Position numbers and translations under genes: made by a program. Of a stretch of 27,156 nt of DNA, positions 1 through 13,975 are shown in pieces. Numbering within the stretch: the stretch's first letter is position 1; each line of letters opens with the position of its first letter. The stretch is from the NCBI GenBank assembly GCA_037447655.1, contig JBBHKE010000134.1, positions 1 through 27,156 of the forward strand. The letters are read 5' to 3'. Under the pieces are notes generated by a model. It did not search any database, was not told the DNA's origin, and saw nothing but the letters and a program-made list of their open reading frames with translations. The stretch is from Zygnema cylindricum (Eukaryota; Streptophyta; Zygnematophyceae; Zygnematales; Zygnemataceae).

Positions 1-123
1 GGAGACGTGGCAGATTATGGTCCACGACCTTAAATAGTGTAGTTTATTCTATTTAAGGTATTAATGTCAAAATTTTGGGGTGCCGATATAGAGTTCATAA
101 CGCTAATAACGATTCGCGGTGTA
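1..123 (+). mobile_element. Right part of a TA-flanked miniature inverted-repeat transposon (family F1)
   Basis: The stretch ends in CTAATAACGATTCGCGGTG followed by TA, which is the right terminal repeat of the family described at 9595-9806. The inner text with TTTTGGGGTGCCGATATAG also recurs at 13233-13250, near the right end of the 12745-13287 copy. The left end lies outside the window or is lost. An open frame at 64-267 runs through this element and the next one and is not a gene. Confidence 0.75.
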
Positions 124-125
124 GT

Positions 126-293
126 GTTCAAATGCACAAAAACGATTGGAAACGCTATATCCTGTTACGCCGTATTAAACACGTATCTTACGCTTTTTTT
201 TGCGTATATTGCGCTACATGGTAGACGAGATGACAAGATGTGGCGTTTCCAAATAGTTTCCAATTAGTTTCCAGCGATTTTGTGCGTTTAAAC
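126..293. mobile_element. Miniature inverted-repeat element, family F3, copy 1
   Basis: The left arm at 126-153 (GTTCAAATGCAC then AAAAACGATTGGAAAC) is the reverse complement, with a few mismatches, of the right arm at 267-293. The right end also contains a short tandem repeat of GTTTCCAAATA-like units at 244-275. A second copy with the same arms lies at 2134-2251. No transposase frame is present, so this is a non-autonomous element. It abuts the F1 element on its left and the presumed start codon of the next gene (295) on its right. Confidence 0.65.
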
Positions 294-294
294 T

Positions 295-1641
295 ATGCCT
301 GAAGCTGACATTCGGTTGTTGGTTGCAACAGTATTGCGGAGCTTCGGTGGAGTCAAATGGAAAGGAGAGCTAGTACGAGTGACCCACGGCTCGTGACATC
401 CTGTCTCATGGCCCTGGTGATTACTCGATCCTTAAAAGCCAGGTCTTTAGTTTAGTCAATAAAACTTTGGTAGGTGCCCATTTCCTGTCTATGAGCATGG
501 TAATAGGCTAATAAGCTAATAGACGTGTTACTGTAATTTTTCTTCTTCTGGTATTTAAGAGTAAAATACTGGAGGTACCGCAAGTAACGATGGTTTTTTT
601 TTATTAACGACAGTTATTTTCCAAGTTATTTCCGGTTTTTATCGTTTACCGTACAATCAATACGTACAACCGTTTATATTTTCGTCATATGTGATTACCC
701 TCTAGGACACAAAGGCTTCACAATGGCAAGTGACAGTACTTTAATAATAAAAAAATTGGCTGACATGGGGGATGTGATGTGACAGGTCCGTCCACTCGCT
801 GCCCTAGGAGAGACTCTTCTGGCTTCCTGTTCACTACCTGAGGTTCCAAAGGTGAGACTGGGATAGCATAGGGAAAAATAGTTTTTTGAAAGGGTGACTG
901 GATTTGAGAGGTTGGGAGAAAAAGTGCAAAAAAAGTTTCGCCTTTATGTATGGCATGCATAAATAACATCGGTGGTTTTGGGATGTGGTATGGAGGTAGG
1001 CCGAGAGAGATGCCGCATTGATGGAGGCCGAGAGGACCTTAAGGCGTTGTTTAAACCTTCTACGCAAGGTAATGTGGACGATCGAACAATATACCATGAA
1101 TCGTTATTAGCGTGAATAACACTAATTGTGCCACTTGTTTTTGTCCCCTGAACATAAAATGTCATTAATAACACTCATTGTTTTTTTCTTAACGCTAATT
1201 TCATCAACTGTCAAAAGTTGTCCATGTCGCTGGAATCTAAATCAGAGTTAATATCACTATAGTGTACTCCATGCCACATAACTTTTTTTTTTCTGAAAGC
1301 GATTCATGGTGTACTGTCCTAGAGTCTCCTAGTGTCCCATTAAAACTTGTTTGAACGTGTGGAAAACTTGTTTAAACTTGTTACAACTTGTTTAAACTTG
1401 TTTAACTTGTTACAACTTGTTTAAACTCGTCCAAAAACTCTTGACTTTTGCATTTGGGCTCTGTCAGGCGGATCTTCCAATAGAAGTGATCAAGAACAAA
1501 CAGTTACGGAAGTTGCACTCGATGTGCTTACGAGATTTAGAAAAGGTTTTGAAACAGAGGGGACCGACAGACGGCCACAGTTCATCTTTAACGAAGGAAT
1601 TAGAAGAGCTACAGAAGCAGGCCACTGCACTAGAGTCATGA
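295..1641 (+). CDS. Small four-exon gene, unrecognised helical protein of about 130 residues
   Basis: I do not recognise this protein. Proposed exons are 295-378 (or 295-372), 786-851, 1000-1068 and 1468-1641. All junctions are phase 0 and have GT-AG borders: donors GTGACC (or GTACGA), GTGAGA and GTAATG; acceptors GACAG, GGTAG and GTCAG. The product starts MPEADIRLLVATVL and has a tryptophan-lysine motif KWKGELV. It is then rich in Leu, Glu, Lys and Arg (LMEAERTLRRCLNLLRK, then LRKLHSMCLRDLEKVLKQR) and ends in a probable coiled coil, LTKELEELQKQATALES. An in-frame TAA lies just before the ATG, which argues for a first exon. AATAAA lies 60 bases after the stop. The third intron holds an F1 transposon at 1092-1313 and a tandem repeat at 1341-1430. 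Exons 2-4 are supported by open frames and splice sites; exon 1 is least certain, because its upstream flank is entirely transposon. Confidence 0.5.
1092..1313. mobile_element. F1 miniature transposon in the third intron of the small gene
   Basis: The left end TACCATGAATCGTTATTAGC pairs with the right end AGCGATTCATGGTGTA. Internal CACTAATT motifs and a T-run before TTAACGCTAATT match other copies. TA is found at both borders. It lies wholly within an intron, so it should not alter the protein. Confidence 0.75.
1341..1430. repeat. Tandem repeat of AACTTGTTTA units
   Basis: About eight imperfect copies of a 9-11 base unit (AACTTGTTTA, AACTTGTTAC, AACTTGTTT) stand in a row immediately before the last acceptor of the small gene. 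The tract is T-rich, so it may contribute to the acceptor's upstream region. Confidence 0.8.
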
Positions 1642-1700
1642 CTTGAACCATTTATTTTTCCGTTTCCGTGTACTTAGATGGTTTACTATCACGGTTTTTA

Positions 1701-1706
1701 AATAAA
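1701..1706 (+). promoter_or_regulatory. AATAAA polyadenylation signal
   Basis: A perfect AATAAA lies 60 bases downstream of the stop at 1639-1641, which fits a 3' end for the small four-exon gene. Confidence 0.5.
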
Positions 1707-2133
1707 GCTTATTGCCTTTAAACGGGGGTGGTCGTAAGCACGAGTGTAATGAGTAATAATTACGGTTCAGAGGAGTAATTGGCCTATGACCTAGCTCATG
1801 CCATCAGTTTAATTTATTATTTTTGTTTCAAACTAAAACCGAATCTTATTTTTGCTTCTCCGTTTGGTTAGTTAGAGCAACGATTGTCAACTTACTTTTT
1901 CAGCGGGGATATCCAACGGTGTCTAATTTTAACGGAAGTCGTTGGCGAAAGACTGGTGTGTTTCCTTGTGTGCTTGTTGGTGGGGCAAGCAATTCCGTGG
2001 AGCATTGACAGTCAAATCTATGAAGAGCTAATGATTTTTTTTTAATTAATCTTATTTGTGACCTATGATTGATTCAGTTGTATTGCTTCAGAAAGTTGCA
2101 AGCACAGGCAGGCAAGTAGACTTCTATTCCAGA

Positions 2134-2251
2134 GTTCAAATGTGTGAAAACAATTGGAAACATTATTCGTGATTGCCCATATACAGCATACAATGCGTGT
2201 AGTTTGGGTAACCTCACAAAGCGTTTCTGAATTGTTTTCACACATTTGGAC
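2134..2251. mobile_element. Miniature inverted-repeat element, family F3, copy 2
   Basis: The left arm at 2134-2161 (GTTCAAATGTGTGAAAACAA then TTGGAAAC) pairs with the right arm at 2223-2251 (GTTTCTGAATTGTTTTCACA then CATTTGGAC), with about three mismatches over 28 bases. The spacer is about 60 bases. The arms match those at 126-153 and 267-293. Open frames read through it on both strands, but they are by-products of the palindrome. Confidence 0.75.
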
Positions 2252-2671
2252 TGTGTTCCGTTTTTTTACTTTTAGTGTGTTTATTTGCGGCTTCTCTGGA
2301 CAAATATGCTATGGTCTCTATCGCCTTTTCAACCACCCTTTCTATTGAAGATCCACGTCTTTTTTTGTTGCCCAATAGCTGAGCTCAGATTTATTTCATG
2401 TGCTTAGGTGTCTGTTGTACCTTCTTTTGCATCCCCACTTACACGGATGCCATCAAGATGTATTAAGAGTTACGAGACGGCCATGTCACTAAGAACCGTG
2501 AATGATTCCTGCGGAGGCCCATGAATGATTCATCAAATATCTCAGTTGACAGAGTAACCACCAATGCCAACAAAAAAAAGGTACTATGGTCTTCTCTCTT
2601 TTCGATAGCAGAGTAAGAGTAAAACTCCTTTGAAACAGAGAGAGTAATCCATTTCAGTGTTGTGTGTTATA

Positions 2672-3091
2672 ATGGCGTCACATGAGTTCAATTGGTCGGA
2701 ATTTTTTTGTTTGGAGGAAACGAGCTCTGTTACTTTATGCAAAAAACGGAGAGCTCTCCGTTCCACAAGAGTTTTACGGTAAGGTATCGTACTTTCACTC
2801 ATCTATTTCTATGCTTTTGAGAAGAATAAACCCTAGGAAAATGGAAACTTCTCTTAGAGTTCTAGGACAAGAGTAAGGCTTCCAATTAAAAAGACGGACA
2901 TTTCAGAAAGAGAATATCACGGTCAAAAAGAAGATTTAGAGCTACAATTTTCACGAATTCAACCTTCGTAAGTTTTTTTTTTTTTTTTTTTTTTAAGGAT
3001 GTTTCCAAAAACAACATCGTGGTACATTAAGGAAATTTGGCATCTACATACTTTTCCAATGAACAATATTTACAACAAAAGAAAAGACTGA
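2672..3091 (+). CDS. Weak candidate for a small three-exon gene (about 100 residues)
   Basis: I do not recognise the product. Possible exons are 2672-2778 (starts MASHEFNWSEFFCLEE), 2866-2967 (contains PIKKTDISEREYHGQKEDL) and 2998-3091 (MFPKTTSWYIKEIWHL, ending KRKD). They join in frame through GTAAGG...TTCTAG (87 bases) and GTAAGT...TTAAG (30 bases). The second intron would be almost entirely a run of 22 T, which is very short compared with the 249-2199-base introns elsewhere in the window. Without splicing, the first frame stops at 2782 and the second at 2970. It could instead be a decayed gene or chance open frames. A perfect 14-base palindrome CGGAGAGCTCTCCG lies in exon 1. Confidence 0.27.
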
Positions 3092-3503
3092 CTAAAGAAA
3101 GAAATCTTCCTTCAATTACTTCCTAGAGTACCTGAACTACAAACACCCAAATTAAGGTGCAAAACACTAAGATCCCTTGTTATGAATCATAAATAACAGT
3201 TTCATGATTTTTTTAATAAGAGTATTACTAGCTTCAACAATAGGCAATCCATTACTTTAGGAATATAGGACCTATTCTGAGCTTAACAAATGTGCTTTTT
3301 CCTGCTAATCACATTACTAGGGCACCAACGTTGACTTCTCCAAACAAGACAAAATAAAACAATGCTTAAAAACTTTATTCAACCCATTACACTCAAAACC
3401 TAGAAACAACTTCGAACCTTAACGAATGTGCCTTATTCTATCGAAATCACGTAAATAAACGGTCTCAAAACAAACGCTTACAAAATTCTTCTCATAACAA
3501 CAT
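3092..3503. other. Convergent 3' flank between the 2672-3091 candidate and DDAH
   Basis: AT-rich sequence without a supported gene. It should contain the 3' untranslated region of the minus-strand DDAH gene, including the AATAAA at 3374-3379. Confidence 0.5.
3374..3379 (-). promoter_or_regulatory. AATAAA polyadenylation signal for DDAH
   Basis: TTTATT on the plus strand reads AATAAA on the minus strand, about 125 bases after the DDAH stop codon at 3504-3506. Confidence 0.5.
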
Positions 3504-7969
<4,466 letters not shown>

Positions 7970-8554
7970 GGCGCCTATTTGAAATTTTGGATACAAGAGG
8001 CCAAAAGCATCCGAGAACAAAGGGCAGATTTCACTACAGTACAGTATGTACTGTTGAGACGTAAAAGTCGAGCGATTTTGTTACACTCTGTTATGCCTAC
8101 TTGCTCTCCCTATATAAAATTACTAAATTAGGGTACGTCCCCATGTATTAAAGTATCTACTTTTCTCTGTCTTTTTGCCCTTAAATTCATAGCCTATTCC
8201 CACCGGAAAAAAAATCACTTCCGCAACAGACGGACGTTCGAATAATGTACGGCTTTCCGAGCACCGACTTTGTAGATTTCGGAAGTTCTCGGAAAACCGT
8301 ACAAACGAACTTCCTCAAAATATTGCCGGATATAGTAGGGTAAAAGTTGCGTCTTTCTGTGAAACAGGCCAACGGTAACCCGAAAAGTTGATGTAGGAAA
8401 AAAACATCCAAACGGCTACTACATTGTACTCGCGCGAAAAAGTTGCATGACTTTTGCTGAAAGGCGTAAGTTTGAAAATCTGCGCGTTTGTTTTCGCGCC
8501 TTTGTTTCATGACGTCAAAGCATGCGAAGTGTCACAGGACACCTTCAATCGGAG

Positions 8555-9348
8555 TTAGGCTGCGGCCCCATGTGGCTAAGTTCGGGTTTTTTTTCTGTCG
8601 TTTTCTTATATAACTTAGCGTCGTACTGCCTAAGTTGCGACCGTACGAAGAAATTGCAAATTTGTAGAGTACAATTTGCGTCATTCTTAAACTTAGGATG
8701 TACGAAAATTTGTCGTGTTGCGCTTTTTCGACCCACTGTCACGTCATTTTCAAACTTATCATAAAACACATCGGCAATGTGTTTTAAGCTAAGCAAATCC
8801 ATCTACACCAATCTGAAAACATATTCCCACGTGTGAAAAGATTTTAGAAGTTTTTGACGACGAAAAAAAGTACAGGGTTTGTTTGTTTTTGTCGGCTTGC
8901 ATGTTGTACAGTTCTTTTTTTGCAGGGGTCTCGACGCTGCAGTGTCATTTCACGCAAAGTTGAAAAGTCTGCGAACTTGAAAAATCTGCGAAGTAATGGC
9001 GGCCGGACGGGAGAGGTTTACGCAAAGGCATTTTGCACAGCCACGGGTGCAAGGCTCTACGTCAACGATGTCACGCAAAGACATGCGACATACCAAATCC
9101 GCAAATCGTTTCAAAAATTACGATGTGTCTTGCGACGCTTCAAAAAGTTTCAAAAAAATATGGTGCGTCATCACAAATTGTACACGGTGACAGTCGTCAC
9201 GGGCGTTGTCGACGTATACAATTGTCACAAACTTAAGTAACAATTTCGAATGAACACATAGAGACACTTGAAATCCGGGTCCGCCGGATCCGCGCTAAAA
9301 TACAAAGTAAGTACACTAAGTTACAACTACATGGGGTCGCAGCCTTAC
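8555..9348. mobile_element. Inverted-repeat element, family F2 (GGCTGCGGCCCCATGT ends)
   Basis: The left end GGCTGCGGCCCCATGT then GGCTAAGTT pairs with the right end AAGTTACAACTACATGGGGT then CGCAGCC. The right interior carries a marker block (GGGTCCGCCGGATCCGCGCT then AAAATACAAAGTAAGT) that recurs almost unchanged at 10960-11000. A diverged relative ends at about 11890. Frames within it show no transposase motif I can recognise. Confidence 0.55.
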
Positions 9349-9594
9349 ATGCCAAAATTATGGAGTGAACAAGACCCGTTTTCCGATGAGTTTTCGGAAA
9401 ATCATCGGAATGGGCAAAAAAGTTACAAATGCTCCGGTGGGCATAGGCTATCAAAGATGTGATGATGTTTGGATAAGGGCGGTGTTCCAAAAATCTCCAC
9501 GAAGGCACGAACCTTCTGTCATAACTTCTTGATTTTTATATTTTCTTATTTGTAGTGTTGTGTATCGGATATAAACTTATCGCGATAAAACCAC

Positions 9595-9806
9595 TACACC
9601 GCGAATCGCTATTAGCGTTAACAAATATTTAGTGTTAAAAAACAATTAGTGTGATTAACACTAATTGGGAATTTGGGGATTTTCAAGGATATCATACACT
9701 CTTATCTATTTTTTAGTGTTTTTTTAATAACTCTATTTAAGAATATGGGTAAAAATTTAGGGGTGCAGAATTAGCGTGATTAATGCTAATAGCGATTCGC
9801 GGTGTA
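9595..9806 (+). mobile_element. F1 miniature transposon, reference copy (212 bases)
   Basis: Its ends are perfect over about 20 bases: TACACCGCGAATCGCTATTA on the left and TAATAGCGATTCGCGGTGTA on the right. Sub-terminal CACTAATT and TTAGTGTT motifs repeat inside. TA borders and lack of coding capacity fit a non-autonomous Tc1/mariner-like element (inference from border type only). Confidence 0.85.
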
Positions 9807-9883
9807 CTGTATTCCACTACGGATATTTATTGGTTATCGAACGGTAAAGGGTCCCAATACATCGCTCGGGAGCCAACAAAAAC

Positions 9884-10096
9884 TACACCGCGAATCGCTA
9901 TTAGGGTTAATCATGCTATATTCGGCGCCCCTAAATTTTTACCCGAATTCTTAAATAGAGTTATTAAAAAAACCCTAAAAACCAATTTAGAGTGACTGAT
10001 TTCCTTGAAAATCGCCAAATTTCCAATTAACGTTAATCACACTAATTGTTTTTTAACACTAAATATTTGTTAACGATATTAGCGGTTCGCGGTGTA
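9884..10096 (-). mobile_element. F1 miniature transposon, inverted partner copy (213 bases)
   Basis: The reverse complement of this copy matches 9595-9806 along its whole length, including ACAAATATTTAGTGTTAAAA and TTTTTTAATAACTCTATTTA. Together the pair forms a long hairpin with a 77-base loop at 9807-9883. Confidence 0.85.
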
Positions 10097-10844
10097 AAGT
10101 ACAGTAACCGCCGATAAATATCGGTTGAAGGGTTGGTTCGTACAAATGGTACGAAACTTATGGGATGGAAATAAAGTACGAAAAATTAGTATGGAGATGT
10201 CGCGACGGGGGGGGGAGAGGGGCTTTGGAAAAAAAATCACAATCCATTCCGTACCAGAGTACTGAGTTATCGCTGAGTTATTATTAAGAACCGAAAATGT
10301 TAATATCGGTATATATCGGTTTTTAATCGCAATAACATGGATACCGATACATCGATCTGGTAAATCGACTATCGGTAGTCCAAAAAAGGTACATGTCGGT
10401 TATCGACATTTCGCTACCGATACACAACATTAGTACTTTTTCAGCTTTTTCTCTTCCGACTTGTCACCGGATTTTCCGTGCACACGGTCAAAACAAATAA
10501 CATTTTTGAAATTTCCCCAATTTCGAGTGAATATGGTCAAAACCAAGCATTTCAGAATCCTTTCTTTGCCCCTTTGATTTCTTATTCATCCCATCAAATT
10601 CGAATATCTTTTTCATTTTGGTTTCCTTCAATTTCTCTTCCAACAAGTACTTGGAAAAAATTATTTCTACACACCTTTCTTCTGATACCTCCCTTTCAAG
10701 TCCTTCCCTCCACCCCTTGTTGGTGACCTTTAGTCCTTCATGCTATCACCAACTTCACCTCACAACACCCTAAGAAATTTTGCCTTGTATTCAATATTAT
10801 GACCTTATAGACCTCGTGACGTCACACGCAGGTACAAAAAACAA

Positions 10845-11025
10845 CGTGCGACCACAGATTGTAGACGTTGACAACCGTCACAGGTACTGTCGACGTATAC
10901 AATCGTCACAAGCGTAAGTTACGATTTCGTCCTTACAGACATAGGGACACTTGAACACCGGGTCCGCCGGATCCGCGCTAAAATACAAAGTAAGTTCGCT
11001 AAGTTACAAGTACATGGGGACATAC
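10845..11025 (+). mobile_element. Second copy of the F2 right arm
   Basis: This segment repeats 9170-9348: GTCGACGTATACAAT, then GTCACAA, then GGGTCCGCCGGATCCGCGCT and AAAATACAAAGTAAGT, ending TACATGGGGACATACCC. A third, more diverged arm ends at 11888 with TACATGGGGACGTACC. A left-type end, GGGTACGTCCCCATGTA, stands alone at 8122-8138. Confidence 0.6.
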
Positions 11026-11141
11026 CCTAAAGTGAACGTCAATTCATACTTTGGATGTACGGGGTGATTGTCGTTATGTGAACGCATTTTGGCGTTTTCA
11101 CCTTTTCGACCACCGGGCAATAGAATCCAGCCCAAAAAAAA

Positions 11142-11182
11142 CTTCATCTAAAATCACCTCGAGGGGGTGATTTTAGTTGAAG
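11142..11182. repeat. 17-base-pair hairpin
   Basis: CTTCATCTAAAATCACC at 11142-11158 and GGTGATTTTAGTTGAAG at 11166-11182 are complementary with one mismatch, around a CTCGAGG-containing loop. No T-run follows and no gene is adjacent, so a role is not evident. Confidence 0.75.
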
Positions 11183-11550
11183 TACCGCCCAGACAGCGAA
11201 TGAAAAACGAACCACGCACGCGCCACACGATTTGTGATTTTTTTGGACGAGGGAGAGTCCTCACTATTTTTCTCCGTACCCGTCACGCGCTATGTACGGA
11301 AAAAAAATTGCAGGGGTCTCGGACTTCCACTTGCATTCATGGGTCCTTTGCATAATTTTTCGCCGTTGTCGCCTCTCCTCTCTCCCTCTCATACTATCGC
11401 TTGTATCTCACACTTTTTTAAATGAGACACGACAATATTGGTATAAAATGAAAGATCGTTAAAAAATATATTTTTTGATATTTTTTAGATTTTTATTTTA
11501 TGGCAAATCTTGTGAGAAAAGTAGAAAAAGCGAAATCGGGAAACTGCTAT

Positions 11551-11616
11551 GCTGCGCTGGTCTGGAATCGCAGCTGCGCTGCTCTGGCATCGCAACTGCG
11601 CTGCTCTGAAATCGCA
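11551..11616. repeat. 22-base tandem repeat, three copies
   Basis: Three copies of a unit like GCTGCGCTGCTCTGGCATCG plus CA start at 11551, 11573 and 11595, with 2-4 differences between copies. The tract is GC-richer than its surroundings. Confidence 0.85.
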
Positions 11617-12032
11617 ACTATAGCAGCCTAGCCCTAACTACTAAGTACCCAATTCTGTAACCCTGTTACAATATGTCTACCACTGTCGTTGTTTTTGTTG
11701 GCGTCACTAATCGTCGGAAGTTTCGTAGTCGCCTTCAATCGTCACAAAGTTGTACCTACGTCTACAACCGTCACGTGACAAAGATCCGATTTCATTTTCG
11801 CACATTGGGACGCTCTTCAAAGTAGTACGGAGAATTTTCACTACATTCCAAAATACTTTATCAAAGTATCGACTACATGGGGACGTACCACTAGTGTTGT
11901 GTATCGGTGGCCTTTTTTTCACCTATCGATAATCGATATCTGTCGGTCCGTACTTTATACGTACGGTTACTTATTCCGCACTAGCAGTACAGTACAGTAC
12001 TGTACCGTACCCGAACGTATTATTTTTTGGAA

Positions 12033-13975
12033 CCCCCCCCGTTGATCAAAGGTCGCAAAAGTCAAAATTTTGGATAACCAAAACCGACCGATTTTTTTTT
12101 TCAAAATTTGAGTACCCGACACCCGACCGGGTTATGTCACGCTCCAAAATTGTTAACCGTTACCCGAAACGCGTTTATGAAAAAAAAAGTTTAACCGAAA
12201 CTCGATTCCCCGCGACTACGCTTACCCGCCCGTACCCGAATAAGTACAAAATTAGTGGTACTTCTCCCTTATCCCTTCCACGATACCAAGAGTACGAAGT
12301 ATAATAATGTTGGATAGTATTTACAATTAAAAACCTTCATTTTCCCCCTTTTTTGCTTATCCGACTGTAACCATTTTTTTTTCGTGAATCACCCGCCCGA
12401 ATCCGCCCGACACCCCAAATTTGGCAACCGAATCCGTTCCGGATCCGACGCGGGCGGTCGGTTAACGGTCGGTTACAGTTTCGGTTGACCGTTTGAGACC
12501 TCTGCCGTCGATCACCTCCCTCCCCGCGATAATATATTGATTGTAGGTCAATATCGGCTTTTGTTTCCAATATAATAGTATGGAAGATAATTACCAATAA
12601 CGATATATAAAAAGTAATCGATAACTTCACCGATAACAATAACCGATTAATTATCATAATTTTCGTTGATATAAAACCGGATATACAACACAAACTTACA
12701 GTACAATACTGTAGTACATACTAGTACAGTACAATATTGTATTGTACACCGTGAATCGTTATAAATTAGTAGTGTTAATAATGAATTAGTATTATTTATA
12801 CTAATTCGGGTTTTGCATTTTTTTTTAAATGTTTAATTGTAATTGATCCATACTGCTGATTTAGGTACACCGGATGTGCCGTAATTACATACATAGTAAA
12901 ATAGGTAGAATTACAAAATATGACAATCCGTACAACGTCGCGTCCTTTTCTTATAATTAATCCATAATTATAATTTGAGTTTGCGAACCCGTTTGTCGCA
13001 AACTCTACCCCGCGTTTATTATAAGCGTAGTTTTGTATGCAACCGATATAAGTTAACCACCATTTCCGTATGATTTTCAGTAAGGAAGTACATTGATGTA
13101 CGAAAAAACACCTTTCGTACACCACACTATTCAATAATGCGTACGGCATAATCGTTAACGCTAATTTACAAAAACCGTAATTAACGTCAAGGAAAAATTA
13201 TATTTATTAATAATATTTTAGGTTTCGAGGTCAAAATTTGGGGGTGCCGATATAGAGTACATAAGGCTAATAACGATTCACCGTGTAGTGTTGTGTATCG
13301 AGAGCCTCTTAACGATACTTAATATGAATATTTTTTTTACCTGACGATTATTGATATCTGGTATATGGAGAAAGGTAATACCGCTATGAAGTTACGATAT
13401 ATAACAACAAGCTACTGGGTCAATAACCATCGCGATGCCTCTGTTGGGCTACTAAAAAGATTTCAAAAGCACCACTGGGCGCCCGCGGGGGGCAGAGGTC
13501 GCAAACGGTTAACCGAAACCGTAACCGACTGTTTACCGACCGCCTGCGTCGGATTCGGAACGGATCCAGGTGCCAAATTTGGGGGGCCGGGCGGATTCGG
13601 GCGGTTGATTCACCGAAAAAAAAAATCGGTTACGGTCGGGGAAGCAAAAAACGAAAATAATTGAAAGTTTTGTACTGTCCATAGTCCATACTACACTGTT
13701 ATCCAACATTATTGTACTTTGTACACTTGGTATCGTGGAAGGTATAAGGGAAATGTACCATTAATTTTGTACTTATTCGGGTACGGGCGGGTACGGGTAG
13801 TCGCGAGAAATCGAGTTTCGGTTAACTTTTATTTTCGTAAACGCGTTTAGGGTAACGGTTAACAATTTTGGAGCGTGACATAACTCGGTCGGGCGTCGGA
13901 TAATCAGATTTTGAAAAAAAAACGGTCGGTTTCGGTAATCTAAAATTTTGACTTTTGCGACCTCTGGCGGGGGGG
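12033..13975. mobile_element. 1.94-kb inverted-repeat element with arms of about 480 bases
   Basis: The left arm (12033-12507) and the right arm (13489-13975) are reverse complements for most of their length. Shared blocks include GGTCGCAAAAGTCAAAATTT, GTTAACCGTTACCCGAAACG, ACCCGCCCGTACCCGAATAA and GAATCCGCCCG. Both outer ends have a C/G homopolymer run. Open frames at 12337-12693 (-) and 13365-13664 (+) are the same arm sequence read in mirror positions. The middle contains an F1-type copy at 12745-13287. Confidence 0.8.
12745..13287. mobile_element. Long F1-type element (543 bases) containing a 117-codon open frame
   Basis: The ends TACACCGTGAATCGTTATAA and TAATAACGATTCACCGTGTA are F1 termini with TA borders. 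It is about 330 bases longer than the other copies. The extra interior at about 12830-13150 is open on the minus strand for 117 codons (12796-13149) with ordinary amino-acid composition (for example KRGVEFATNGFANSNYNYG). I do not recognise it. It may be a captured host fragment, a transposase remnant or chance. Confidence 0.65.

Larger units (their letters stand above)
1642..2671. other. Intergenic stretch with one ambiguous open frame
   Basis: No gene is confidently supported. A stop-free frame at about 1873-2046 (+) follows a pyrimidine-rich AG and encodes GDIQRCLILTEVVGE then a hydrophobic run. A second frame at 1902-2008 after TTTTTCAG is also open. Neither has a start codon or a partner exon I can find. 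The stretch otherwise holds the F3 element at 2134-2251 and the short direct repeat GTGAATGATTC/ATGAATGATTC near 2498-2532. Confidence 0.4.
9553..10432. mobile_element. Element with TAGTGTTGTGTATCGG ends, carrying two inverted F1 copies
   Basis: The left end TAGTGTTGTGTATCGG pairs with the right end CCGATACACAACATTA. The left sequence recurs at 11891 and 13287. The form of the end resembles hAT-type termini, but the 8-base flanks (CTTATTTG and GTACTTTT) do not match, so no target duplication is visible. The F1 copies at 9595-9806 and 9884-10096 sit inside. Confidence 0.45.

Noticed and set aside
64-267. Open frame of 67 codons at the left end
   Set aside because: It reads through the F1 terminal repeat and the adjoining F3 element, so it is transposon sequence without a coding signature.
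1341-1430. Direct repeats considered as a CRISPR array
   Set aside because: The units are only 9-11 bases with no unique spacers, and the genome is eukaryotic.
2063-2348. Overlapping open frames on both strands
   Set aside because: Both arise from the palindromic F3 element at 2134-2251.
8187-9240. Frames of 80-128 codons at 8187-8510 (-), 8545-8802 (-) and 8854-9240 (+) as possible transposase
   Set aside because: No catalytic or zinc-binding pattern is recognisable, and they lie in F2 arm-like repeat sequence.
12337-12693. 118-codon minus-strand frame, and its mirror at 13365-13664 (+)
   Set aside because: They are the two arms of the same inverted repeat. Their similarity reflects the repeat, and no domain is seen.
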